Source: Chryseobacterium sp.
Lineage (GTDB): Bacteria; Bacteroidota; Bacteroidia; Flavobacteriales; Weeksellaceae
Assembly (NCBI GenBank): GCA_017989575.1
Contig: JAGNPP010000014.1
Coordinates: 1 to 8,799 of the forward strand
Length of the DNA: 8,799 bases
Direction: 5' to 3'
Shown: piece after piece, positions 1 to 7,696 of the stretch
Numbering within the stretch: position 1 is the first letter of the stretch
Layout: every line of letters starts with the position of its first letter
Notes under the pieces: model-generated
What the model saw: the letters and a program-made list of their open reading frames with translations, nothing else
What the model was told of the DNA's origin: nothing
The model's database searches: none
Made by a program: the position numbers and the translations under genes

Positions 1-3000
1 GTTGTAGCGTTTACAGAAATGGTTCCTACTCCCGGAATGGTTTGTGCAGTTCCGTTTGCGGTGATGGTTGTTTCGAAAATACCATCTCCGTTGGTATCTA
101 CTTTTAAACCTGTGATAGAGAAAGTACTTCCTGCATTAATGTCATCATTGGTGAATAAATTTCCTGCAACAGGAACGTTTACTGTAGTTTGGTTGATGTC
201 ATTATTGGCATTAATGTTTGTGCTAAAACCGAAGTTCGTGCTACATTTGCTTTCTTCCGAACCAGTAAAAGTAACTGCATAATAATTTGGTGAAAGTGGC
301 ACAGTTCTGCTTAAAGTTGGTTTTTCACCGTCTTTCACTTTTACGATATACGATTTTGAGGTAAAGGATTTCACTTCTATATCATCAAAACGCACATACT
401 TATTAGTCGCATCTACAACAGACTCATTAGATTCTATAAAACGGATGGTTGTATTTGCAGAAATATAGGCTGAAATATCAAATGTATGTGTTCCTGTTGC
501 ACTTGCAGCACCAATAAATCGGTAGAGAGGGACGTAAGTAGTTCCGTTTGTTGAAACCTGTACCTCAATCCATTCATTAGAATCTGCGGAAAATGTGCTT
601 TTATCCCATTTATAGGTTAAAATTGCTTTTGTCTTTCCTAATAAATTAACGGTTCTTCTTGCTAGGGATTGGGCAGATGTAGCATTTAAGTTTACGTTTA
701 AGCGGTTAGATGAGATTGTGGCACCACTCAAAGTCCAGTTTCCTGCCCAGTTTTCTGAGCCATTATTGTTACTATTTCCGTTTACATCAAATCTATCCAA
801 TACATTTACTTTCGTGGTTACGGCAAAAGAATATTTTCCGTTTGTATCCGATATTGTTGTTTGTGCTAAAGTATCTGTTGCATCTAATATCCCGTTGTTG
901 TTTAAGTCATTATAAAGTTCAATCGCGACATTCTCTACATCAAATTCTGTAGTATCTGCAATTTGATTTTTATTCACATCCATAAAGGTAATCCCAGAAA
1001 TAATGTTGCTATCTGCTACAAATCCACAGTTTACATTAATAAAAACGGTTGCAGTATCGCAATAGGTACCGCTTGGGTCTGAACCGCAGATTCTATAATT
1101 AAAAGAATCGGTTCCTTGGAAACCAAAATTTGGGGTGTAGGTAAAGATTCCGTTGTTCACCGTAATTGTTCCATTGGCAGGCTGCGATATTGCGGTTACT
1201 GTACTTGGATTTAATGAAAACAAAAAGGCAGTATCATTGGGCACAACATTAATAGCAACTGGTGTATTGATACCTGTGGTTGCATAATCATCTTGAGCGA
1301 AAATCATTTTTTTAAGACAAGAACCATCTACGGTGTAACCAACGTCTAGTGGGCGAGGAGTAATTTCGCCGAAAGGAGTACCAGCAGGAGTATCAAAAGG
1401 TCTTTGCCCCCAAAGTGCTGCCATTGGTACATTATCACAATTAAATACAGCCATTCCTGTATTATCATTGTTTTGACCAAAAATCATCCTTGAACTTAAT
1501 GCAGGTACATTATCAAATTTAACATCATGATATGCTCCACAAGGTGATCTTCGGCTTACTACACCTGTTGTAACATCTCCATTATATTTTACGTAAATAG
1601 TGGTGGTAACCGTTGGAGTTACCCATAAAGGATTGAAATTATCCAGTAAATCACCTGAACCAGGCGCCCAAGCTAATTTTGCAAAATTGGTTAATCGATA
1701 TTCTGGCAATAAAGTATAAGCAGCATCATAACCCGATGCAGGCTCTAGTGCGGTTCCAGAATTAATCTGGTCATCATCTGAAATTACAACAGCGGTAAAA
1801 CTTTCGCCTCCCTGACTTTTGAATTTTGTTCCCGTTGCTACATTCAAATTAAATACATTTATGTTAGCTCCTCCACTTCCTGGTACCATAAAATACCCTG
1901 AGGTTCCGTTTCCTCTTGTCCAATTAATTCTAATTTGCCCAGGATTTGGATTTACAAAATAAGCTTTTGCTGCCGCGTCTGAGGATGTAGAATAAAATGG
2001 AGAATAGTAAGTATGGCTATAATATTCTGCCGGATACAAAGGAATGTTTCTAGTTCCATAATTATCAATACCACCAAACACCAAATCAACCCCGAATTTT
2101 TTGTCACTGCTTACAATGTAACCAGCTTTTAAATCATTGGCATTATCTACATCGGCAGGATATAATCCAATTGGAGTACTCGCTGTTCCTCCAAAATACC
2201 AAACTTCACCTTCTGCTAATACTGGGGAAGTTCCTCCAGTTATAGTAGTACCATTTGGTCTTTTAATAGTTATTCGAGTTCCGTTTTCCATTGCTCTTGC
2301 AAACAAACCAGTATATCTGAAAACACGCGTGTTATCTAATTTAGTATTTTCCCCAAAAGGCAAAACATAAGTAGTACCAAATTTACTGGTATCAATAACA
2401 TTGGTTTTCACATTTTGAACATTAAAAGTGTTTATACTTCCTGTCACTTTGGTAACTGAAATTTCGTTGGATGCGTATATTTTGTCTTTACCATCATATT
2501 CTATCTGAGTCGTTGGTCTACTCCAATTAAAAGTATTGTCAAAAGTGATATAATGTCCCGGTGGAATTAAATCATTTGTGGTTCCAGGCGCAATACCATT
2601 GGTCAAAATACCATCTCCCCAAATTTGGGTAGTTGCTTGTGTTGGTTTCAAAATATTAGCTTCATAGCCATCTTCCCAATGGTCATAAATAATGATGGTT
2701 GAAGGATACGGAACGGACAAGGATGATATATTTCTTACCTCTGGTTGTATGCTATTGGTACTGTGAGATCCTGCACTTTTCAAAGCAGAATGCAATTGAT
2801 CCGTATTTTCGGGGAAAGGCATATAGAAAATTCTTTCTTGGCTAAGTGTAGAACAAGGATCTGAAGTAAAACTAGACAGCACATTAATCGTTACCGTTGC
2901 AATAGAACAATTGGAACCAATCGTAGAACAAACTTGGTACTGAAAAGTATAAGTTGCAGTCTCATTACCCAAAGGAACATACGTAAAATTACCATTTACA

Positions 3001-4307
3001 CCTTTCGTAAGTAATCCGTTTAAAGGTTGGCTTACAATGGTTACTGTACTCGGATTTACACTACATAAATCATTGGTTAATACATCAAAACTTACTTCAT
3101 TTCCACTGATTACTTCCACAGTATCATCTACTGCAAAAACCGCTCTCGAAGTTACATTAATAGTAGCAGTAGTAGTATTAGAACAACCAATTGCGTTAAC
3201 TTTAATGGCGCTTTGCCCAACCCAATTTGCAGGATAATTTACTTGCCCTGTAGAGGTATTGATGGTTGGTTGAGTTCCTGATCCTGTATTAACAATACTA
3301 TACTCATAACTAATTGCACCATTTGCAGTTGCAGTATAAGTTACACTTCCAGCTCCACTACATCGCAGATTTTCATAGGAACTAAACACAGGAGTACTCG
3401 CAGCTGGAGTAAAATTAATCGTATGTGTTGAGGTCTTTGGTCCCGCACAACCTTGTGCAGTAGCAGTAATAATGGTTGTACCAGACCAACCCGCTACAAA
3501 ATTTACTGCTCCCGTAGTTGCATTAATCGTATTACCAGCATTTAAAGCAACCGGATTCAGACTATACGTAATAGACGTAGCATTTGCAGAATTTGCAACA
3601 AAATTATCTGATCCCGCACCAATACATCTTGTAGAGGTAGCTCCTTTCACAAACACCGGTTTTTCAATCGTTGGCGAACAAGTGCTGTAGTTAATTGTAA
3701 GTATTGGAGCTTTTGCATTTGAAGTCGAAGATGGATACGCATAACGCCCATTGGTTGTGGTAGTATTAGGAAGATTTTCTATAATAAAGACTATAGAATT
3801 TCCTGATGGAGGCCAATCGGCTCTGTTAACCAATTCTTGGATGAGAGGTGCAATATTAACAGTTTGATAGTCTGATTCTTCTTCCCAATCTGTGGTGATT
3901 TCCCAATCTACATAAGCTGATGTTTTTGGGCGATTTGATATAGTTTTACCGCCACTATTCGCAAACACGTTAGGGTTGGGATGGGCCTGAGCATAAATAC
4001 GAAGGGTTATGTTTCCTGTTCTTACATAATTCGATTTAAAAGTAATGAAGGAATTACCAATAGTTGCACCTTGAGGAATGCTTATATTCTCACTAAAGCG
4101 CAAACCTGAGGTGGAGTAAAAAGGGTTATTATATCCTAAGGAAACCCAAGCAGTAAGCGTTGTGCTGTTATTCTCTTGAGCGTCATTGCTACTAGCAGCA
4201 TTACCAACAATTTGCGAGGTAATTGTTTGCCCATTTGCAGACATTCCCACAAAGAGCAGGAGCCACACAAAATGCTTTAACAAATTACGTAAATAGTTTT
4301 TTCTCAT
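1..4307 (-). CDS. Giant secreted multidomain adhesin-like protein (3' end outside window)
   Basis: The frame is open from ATG at 4307 to the window edge: 1,435 full codons without a stop, C-terminus missing. Seen: a signal peptide at residues 1-26 (MRKNY start, hydrophobic WLLLFVGM, then SANGQ); a beta-sandwich at 27-210 resembling DNRLRE/TGF-beta-propeptide-like domains (SNDAQE, GLRF, IPQGATIG); two 88-residue Ig/PKD-like repeats at about 212-387; a cadherin/Big_9-like domain at 393-476 (AVDDTVE, VLTNDL, FTYVP); a large module at 494-1000 carrying YDHWEDGYE at 541-549; a second Big_9-like domain at 1006-1094; an SdrD_B-like domain at 1095-1361 interrupted by a jelly-roll domain at 1168-1315; and the start of another repeat (NNDINQT) at about 1366. 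Such proteins are exported surface or matrix proteins in Flavobacteriia, often through the type IX system. Adhesion is inference. The sorting domain would lie beyond the left edge. Domain names come from motif recognition, not a search. Confidence 0.9.
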   Translation of the reverse strand, partial: MRKNYLRNLLKHFVWLLLFVGMSANGQTITSQIVGNAASSNDAQENNSTTLTAWVSLGYNNPFYSTSGLRFSENISIPQGATIGNSFITFKSNYVRTGNITLRIYAQAHPNPNVFANSGGKTISNRPKTSAYVDWEITTDWEEESDYQTVNIAPLIQELVNRADWPPSGNSIVFIIENLPNTTTTNGRYAYPSSTSNAKAPILTINYSTCSPTIEKPVFVKGATSTRCIGAGSDNFVANSANATSITYSLNPVALNAGNTINATTGAVNFVAGWSGTTIITATAQGCAGPKTSTHTINFTPAASTPVFSSYENLRCSGAGSVTYTATANGAISYEYSIVNTGSGTQPTINTSTGQVNYPANWVGQSAIKVNAIGCSNTTTATINVTSRAVFAVDDTVEVISGNEVSFDVLTNDLCSVNPSTVTIVSQPLNGLLTKGVNGNFTYVPLGNETATYTFQYQVCSTIGSNCSIATVTINVLSSFTSDPCSTLSQERIFYMPFPENTDQLHSALKSAGSHSTNSIQPEVRNISSLSVPYPSTIIIYDHWEDGYEANILKPTQATTQIWGDGILTNGIAPGTTNDLIPPGHYITFDNTFNWSRPTTQIEYDGKDKIYASNEISVTKVTGSINTFNVQNVKTNVIDTSKFGTTYVLPFGENTKLDNTRVFRYTGLFARAMENGTRITIKRPNGTTITGGTSPVLAEGEVWYFGGTASTPIGLYPADVDNANDLKAGYIVSSDKKFGVDLVFGGIDNYGTRNIPLYPAEYYSHTYYSPFYSTSSDAAAKAYFVNPNPGQIRINWTRGNGTSGYFMVPGSGGANINVFNLNVATGTKFKSQGGESFTAVVISDDDQINSGTALEPASGYDAAYTLLPEYRLTNFAKLAWAPGSGDLLDNFNPLWVTPTVTTTIYVKYNGDVTTGVVSRRSPCGAYHDVKFDNVPALSSRMIFGQNNDNTGMAVFNCDNVPMAALWGQRPFDTPAGTPFGEITPRPLDVGYTVDGSCLKKMIFAQDDYATTGINTPVAINVVPNDTAFLFSLNPSTVTAISQPANGTITVNNGIFTYTPNFGFQGTDSFNYRICGSDPSGTYCDTATVFINVNCGFVADSNIISGITFMDVNKNQIADTTEFDVENVAIELYNDLNNNGILDATDTLAQTTISDTNGKYSFAVTTKVNVLDRFDVNGNSNNNGSENWAGNWTLSGATISSNRLNVNLNATSAQSLARRTVNLLGKTKAILTYKWDKSTFSADSNEWIEVQVSTNGTTYVPLYRFIGAASATGTHTFDISAYISANTTIRFIESNESVVDATNKYVRFDDIEVKSFTSKSYIVKVKDGEKPTLSRTVPLSPNYYAVTFTGSEESKCSTNFGFSTNINANNDINQTTVNVPVAGNLFTNDDINAGSTFSITGLKVDTNGDGIFETTITANGTAQTIPGVGTISVNAT
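3147..3674 (-). repeat. Two tandem 88-residue Ig/PKD-like repeats
   Basis: Inside the giant secreted protein, residues about 212-299 and 300-387 are related. Each begins with a Cys-x-Gly-Ala-Gly motif (RCIGAG with Cys228; RCSGAG with Cys316) and ends with a Gly-Cys motif (QGCAGP with Cys287; IGCSNT with Cys375). Both spacings between copies are exactly 88 residues, and both copies share a TINxxTGxVN(F/Y)xAxW motif. The paired cysteines are 59 residues apart in each copy, which would fit a disulfide within each domain; that bond is inference. PKD_6-like repeats of this style are common in Flavobacteriia surface proteins. Confidence 0.75.
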
Positions 4308-4499
4308 TATAAATATTATTTTAAGTTTAGTTTTTTGAGAATTAAAAAATCGATCATCATTCATTATTTTAATGAAAAGATAAATTTTGATTTTGAGCAA
4401 TAGTCTCCTAAACAACCCCCAAAACGAGGTCATTTTCAATGTTCAACAATCAATTTTTTACAATCGATGATGAATGTTGCTAAGTGAATAGGCGATATT
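4308..4499 (-). other. Leader region between the two secreted-protein genes
   Basis: This 192-base A/T-rich gap holds no credible gene on either strand. It carries the weak promoter candidate described separately. I see no convincing terminator for the upstream small secreted-protein gene, so read-through into the giant gene is possible. Two short related stretches containing ATCGAT (near 4350 and 4463) occur, but they pair only over about seven bases at long distance and are not called as an element. Confidence 0.5.
4420..4449 (-). promoter_or_regulatory. Weak candidate Bacteroidota promoter for the giant secreted protein
   Basis: On the minus strand a TTG (4447-4449) is followed after 19 bases by TCGTTTTG (4420-4427). 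This matches the Bacteroidota housekeeping pattern TTG-N19-TAnnTTTG except for one base in the -7 element. Transcription would begin near 4413 and leave a leader of roughly 105 bases before the ATG at 4307. No Shine-Dalgarno sequence is visible before that ATG, which is normal for this phylum. The match is short and could occur by chance. Confidence 0.3.
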
Positions 4500-5123
4500 T
4501 TAAGCCAAGAAAGGTGGCGGTCTTATAGATAAAGTACCTAAAGAAATCCGAGCAAGGATATCATCCTGAAAAGAATCTAGTTTTTCCGAGATTCTTTTCA
4601 AAGCCAAAGGTTTCCAAGCAAAAACAAAAGTATGAACCAGCGTTCTATCTTTGCCTACTTGCGCAGGAATAGCAAAAGAAACAATTTGGTTATGGATAGA
4701 AATCTGAGAATCTATCGGAGATGAGGAATAAAACTCCTGAGGTTTTTCAGGATTTGTTTTGATTCTCTTCGAGGTGTCATTTTTCGGAAGTTTATGCCTC
4801 TTTGAAACCTGAGCCAATCCTTTAGTTTTGACTTCTAAACTTGGCTTCGATTTCTTGATAGCAATTGTCTTATAGCTGACAATATTTTCAATATTAGTAA
4901 CGGTTGTCCCAGAGGAAACATAAAGAACAGCATTATCTACTGCAGTCTCAGATGATGAAAAAGAATCTTCACTAACAACATTTTCTGACCCCACAAAAAG
5001 CGAATTGTCTTTGACAACAATCTGCGAAGAGAAAAGCTGAACCACAAACAACAGAACAAGACAAAGATTCCTTCCCGTTGAGGAAAGAATCCAGTTTTTC
5101 AAAATGTGTGTTTTTATTTTCAT
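4500..5123 (-). CDS. Small secreted protein of unknown function
   Basis: The product is 207 residues and I do not recognise the family. Residues 1-33 form a likely signal peptide: basic start (MKIKTHILKNW), hydrophobic core CLVLLFVVQLF at 21-31, probable cleavage after SS before Gln34. The first mature part has two similar strand-like stretches (SLFVGSENVV at 41-50, VLYVSSGTTVTN at 66-77) that resemble rungs of a small beta-fold. A strongly basic, low-complexity linker follows at about 88-128, then a more hydrophobic part, ending in RPPPFLA. It lies 192 bases upstream of the giant secreted protein on the same strand, so a partner or accessory role is possible but unproven. I see no cysteine pair, lipobox or catalytic motif. 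Its leader (5124-5314) shows no promoter good enough to call. The start is the only ATG giving an intact signal peptide. Confidence 0.75.
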   Translation of the reverse strand: MKIKTHILKNWILSSTGRNLCLVLLFVVQLFSSQIVVKDNSLFVGSENVVSEDSFSSSETAVDNAVLYVSSGTTVTNIENIVSYKTIAIKKSKPSLEVKTKGLAQVSKRHKLPKNDTSKRIKTNPEKPQEFYSSSPIDSQISIHNQIVSFAIPAQVGKDRTLVHTFVFAWKPLALKRISEKLDSFQDDILARISLGTLSIRPPPFLA

Positions 5124-5274
5124 CGTTTGTGGCGAGATCTATTTCCCGCCTTGTGTTTTTAACACCACAAAGAAACTACATAAAATAGCTCCTATCATAA
5201 AAAACAGGTTACCATTGTTGTACTATCCAAATTCAAAGCGTTGAAAATCAGAAGAATAGAATTAAAGTGATGTC
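5124..5274 (-). other. Leader region of the small secreted-protein gene
   Basis: This A/T-rich stretch lies between the terminator of the five-gene unit and the ATG at 5123 and encodes nothing credible. It should hold the promoter for the small secreted-protein gene because the upstream unit ends in a strong terminator, but no good TTG/TAnnTTTG pair is visible. Two weak hairpins could form, TTGTG/CACAA near 5150-5170 and GGCG/CGCC near 5131-5150. Both are short and I attach no function to them. Confidence 0.4.
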
Positions 5275-5310
5275 AAAAAAAAAAGGATCTCATTTTACTG
5301 AAATCCTTTT
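5275..5310 (-). terminator. Rho-independent terminator after the lipoprotein gene
   Basis: Read on the minus strand, just after the lipoprotein stop, GAAAAGGATTTCAG leads into a hairpin pairing AAAAGGAT with ATCCTTTT. The stem can be extended past one mismatch by TCA/TGA around a six-base loop. It runs directly into ten consecutive T residues (5275-5284). It begins four bases beyond the stop codon and probably closes the five-gene unit that starts with the metallophosphoesterase. It also separates that unit from the secreted-protein locus downstream. Confidence 0.8.
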
Positions 5311-5314
5311 CATT

Positions 5315-5812
5315 TTATTCAATTTTCACAAAGAATTTTCCGACGGGCTCGCCGTCTGCCATATTATTTTTGGCGAAGATTAGCCAATATTCGCCTTTCT
5401 GTTTCGTGTCGTATTCAATCGTTGATCCGAATGGTCCGTCGAAAGTATTGTCTGGCATTCTGATTTGGTTGAATCTCACATTCATCGGCGTTTCTGTTTT
5501 CACGAAGCCTTTTATTTTGGGTTGATCTAGATTTTCCAATTTCAAAATAATTTGATCATCCGGATTTTTGATTTCGAGATTCAGTCGGATTGGCATTTTG
5601 GAAGCATCAACCGTCATAATATTTTGGTTCGATTCTTTCTCCGTTTTTAGAATTGTCGATAGCGAATCGATAGGTTTTTCAATCGTTGTAATGGTATCCA
5701 ATTTTGTATCTTTTACTTCCGGTTCCTTTTTACAGGCGACCAAAAACAATGGAATTAAAGACAGATATTTTAAACTATTTAATTTTTGATTTGTCGAGAT
5801 TAATCGTTTCAT
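5315..5812 (-). CDS. Small lipoprotein of unknown function
   Basis: The product is 165 residues. A lipoprotein signal peptide is clear: hydrophobic YLSLIPLFLVA at 16-26 and lipobox LVAC with Cys27 as the acylation site. The residues after it (KKEPE) are charged, loosely like the surface-export signals described for some Bacteroidota lipoproteins, so outer-membrane anchoring is likely and surface display possible. A polar linker covers about 30-70. Residues 75-165 look like one compact all-beta domain (GPFGSTIEYD at 126-135, GEYWLIFAKN at 140-149, GKFFVKIE at the end), a jelly-roll or Ig-like pattern without recognisable catalytic residues. The start lies 38 bases inside the preceding membrane-protein gene. 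It is required because the next in-frame ATG falls after the lipobox. This overlap suggests translational coupling. A strong terminator follows immediately. I cannot assign a function. Confidence 0.85.
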   Translation of the reverse strand: MKRLISTNQKLNSLKYLSLIPLFLVACKKEPEVKDTKLDTITTIEKPIDSLSTILKTEKESNQNIMTVDASKMPIRLNLEIKNPDDQIILKLENLDQPKIKGFVKTETPMNVRFNQIRMPDNTFDGPFGSTIEYDTKQKGEYWLIFAKNNMADGEPVGKFFVKIE

Positions 5813-7169
5813 AATATAAAATTTTTGATAGGAAAGTTTCTTGTTGATAAGATTCTATTCTTTCTGTCAGTTTGTTTTTCATTTCAGAGTTTCCAGATTT
5901 CTCAGCATAATCCAGCAAAGTTCTTTCATTATAATTAATGGAAACCAAATGGAAATTGTCTGCGAAATCTTTTCTTTGAATGTTGTTTGAAGTGATAATT
6001 CCGCCCCAATTCACGTAACTGCAAACCAAAATCAAGCCATACGATGCCCAAAACATCTTGTTGAAAAGAAACGCATTGGTCTTCTTTTTTTGAATTTTGA
6101 TGAAGGTAAAAATCAATCCAATCAAAGCCATCGTCAAGAAAGCGTAAACGCCAAGACGTTTGTAAGTCAAACCAAAACCTGAGATATATTCTGCATTTTT
6201 GATGATTGCGGAAAGCACCAAAGTTCCATTTAAAACAATCCAAATTTTTGCAGAGATTTTCAGAGATGTTGCTTTTTCATCAAAATTAAATCCATTTTTA
6301 AAGTAAAATAGAATCACGAGAATCGCCATTATGATAGACATTATCACGGCATTCACACGGTCGTGCGTTTCTGCGCTCAAAGTGTCTGCGGAAGTTGTGA
6401 CTTCATAAAATTGTTCGTAATTATACGTCACCACAAAAACCAAAAGCAAAATATTAAGCGCTGATAATGATACGAATCCACTCACTCTTTCGGAATCGAT
6501 GTCGAGGAAAGAAAAAGTTGGTTTTTCTAAATTGATGATGTCGGAAAAGTCGTCTTTTAAATGGTGATTTTGTTTGAAGATAAATCGTTCCACACCAAAA
6601 TTCCAGAAAATAAACCCAATGTAAAACCCGATAACTGCAAGAATTATTACAGTAAGCGGTTCAAAATCCAACTCAGAATCTCTGAACAGATTTGCAAAAT
6701 GGTCACTCCCAAAAGAATAAATAAAGAAGAAAATAGTGACAAACAATCCAGGAATCAAAACAAATGTGATGAATTTTTTGGCAAAGCTTTTCCCTTCTTT
6801 CGGTTTCTCGTACCATTGTTCTATGTTGAAAACTCTTCCTAAAAATGAGAAAAGGTTGATTAATAAAACTTCGATGTAAAGAAAAGGTTTCAGTTTGGGA
6901 TAAGTTCCTCGGAACCTCAGCAGGAAAAGCGAGACGAAAACTGCCAAAAATGAAACCTCATCGCCAAACCAAGCAAATGCAAACGACGAGAAAATGGACG
7001 TGACAAAAAGCGTGAGAAAAGTTCGGTCTCTCAATTCTGATTTGGTTTGAGTAAAAGTCAGAATGCTCAGAAAGATTCCAAAAATCCCGAGATTGAGTGC
7101 GACATATTCTTTGTAGAAAAGGACGATAACCGCCAAAACTGTGATGAAAATCAAATGATGTTTTTTCAT
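5775..7169 (-). CDS. DUF4173-type polytopic membrane protein
   Basis: The product is 464 residues with about 11-12 predicted membrane helices, roughly at 5-20, 22-40, 50-68, 69-85, 95-113, 132-153, 171-191, 231-249, 272-290, 305-323, 338-358 and 371-388. Signature-like stretches are AETHDRVNAVI (266-276), GLTYKRLGVYAF (333-344) and VNWGGIITSNNIQRK (386-400), followed by a soluble tail of about 65 residues. This pattern fits the DUF4173/DUF4153 family of inner-membrane proteins with no established biochemical role; the assignment rests on recognition, not a search. The gene starts 30 bases after the COQ4-like gene and overlaps the lipoprotein gene by 38 bases, so the three are probably co-transcribed. 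No catalytic residues are evident. The leader is A/T-rich without a Shine-Dalgarno sequence. Length is in the usual range for the family. Confidence 0.85.
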   Translation of the reverse strand: MKKHHLIFITVLAVIVLFYKEYVALNLGIFGIFLSILTFTQTKSELRDRTFLTLFVTSIFSSFAFAWFGDEVSFLAVFVSLFLLRFRGTYPKLKPFLYIEVLLINLFSFLGRVFNIEQWYEKPKEGKSFAKKFITFVLIPGLFVTIFFFIYSFGSDHFANLFRDSELDFEPLTVIILAVIGFYIGFIFWNFGVERFIFKQNHHLKDDFSDIINLEKPTFSFLDIDSERVSGFVSLSALNILLLVFVVTYNYEQFYEVTTSADTLSAETHDRVNAVIMSIIMAILVILFYFKNGFNFDEKATSLKISAKIWIVLNGTLVLSAIIKNAEYISGFGLTYKRLGVYAFLTMALIGLIFTFIKIQKKKTNAFLFNKMFWASYGLILVCSYVNWGGIITSNNIQRKDFADNFHLVSINYNERTLLDYAEKSGNSEMKNKLTERIESYQQETFLSKILYYETINLDKSKIK

Positions 7170-7199
7170 AATTATAAGGTTTTATTAATTTAAATAAGT

Positions 7200-7685
7200 C
7201 TAATAGAAAACTGGCGTTTGTTTTTGATAAACAAAATCTCTGATGTTCTCAAAATTGTGAGTGAGCAATTTTTCAAAATCCCAATAGTAGAAAGGTCTCA
7301 TACGCTTTCCCTTTTTATATGCTTGAATATAAATTTTGAAATATTCCGGTAGAATGAGACTTCCTAAAAATATGGCGGCGAGAAGATGCGCATTCATTTT
7401 TCCATTGCCGAGAAGCAAAAACTGCATTGCAATTTCCTCCTCGAACCTGGTTCCGCAATCCGTAAGCAAATGATGAACATCGTGATTTTCCATCTTTGGA
7501 ATCATCGTAAAGCCGTGCTTTTTATAGAATTCACCTAGCTTTCTTCCAAGCGTATCTTCCTCGAAAGCCAGCAATTGTTGCTGGGAAAATGCCCATTGTC
7601 TTTTCTTTTTCTTAAAAAATTTTCGATAAAGCTTTTGTGTGTTTTCATAAACAAAAAGCAGAAATTGGATGCGGATTTTTTTCAT
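7200..7685 (-). CDS. COQ4-family protein with intact metal-binding motif
   Basis: The product is 161 residues. COQ4 proteins bind a metal through HDxxHx11E; in mitochondria and proteobacteria they act in ubiquinone synthesis, where recent work assigns an oxidative decarboxylation of the ring C1. Here the full motif is present: His68, Asp69, His72 and Glu84 with exactly 11 residues between the last two. Other family-like features are an internal helical stretch (about 97-120, AHLLAAIFLGSLILPEYF), a basic KKGKRMRP at 124-131 and the YYWDFEKLL segment at 133-141. The start at 7685 is preferred: the same frame is open upstream to 7946, but that part only mirrors the neighbouring membrane-protein gene in another frame, while ATG 7685 lies 11 bases after that gene's stop and gives a normal MKKIRIQ start. 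Flavobacteriia normally use menaquinone, so a ubiquinone role is unlikely and the substrate is unknown. Confidence 0.85.
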   Translation of the reverse strand: MKKIRIQFLLFVYENTQKLYRKFFKKKKRQWAFSQQQLLAFEEDTLGRKLGEFYKKHGFTMIPKMENHDVHHLLTDCGTRFEEEIAMQFLLLGNGKMNAHLLAAIFLGSLILPEYFKIYIQAYKKGKRMRPFYYWDFEKLLTHNFENIRDFVYQKQTPVFY

Positions 7686-7696
7686 AATTTTTATTT

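Noticed and set aside
19..3690. Several plus-strand open frames of 65-90 codons (for example 19-282, 718-915, 2137-2370, 3037-3237, 3472-3690)
   Set aside because: They lie opposite the continuous minus-strand giant gene, have no domains or leaders, and their composition reflects its Thr/Val/Asn-rich codons.
4350..4478. Two similar ATCGAT-containing stretches as a possible operator or long inverted repeat
   Set aside because: Only about seven bases pair across about 100 bases, which is easily reached by chance in A/T-rich DNA.
5935..6842. Open frames at 5935-6243 (minus) and 6561-6842 (plus)
   Set aside because: Both are shadows of the DUF4173-type gene, which has clear membrane helices in its own frame.
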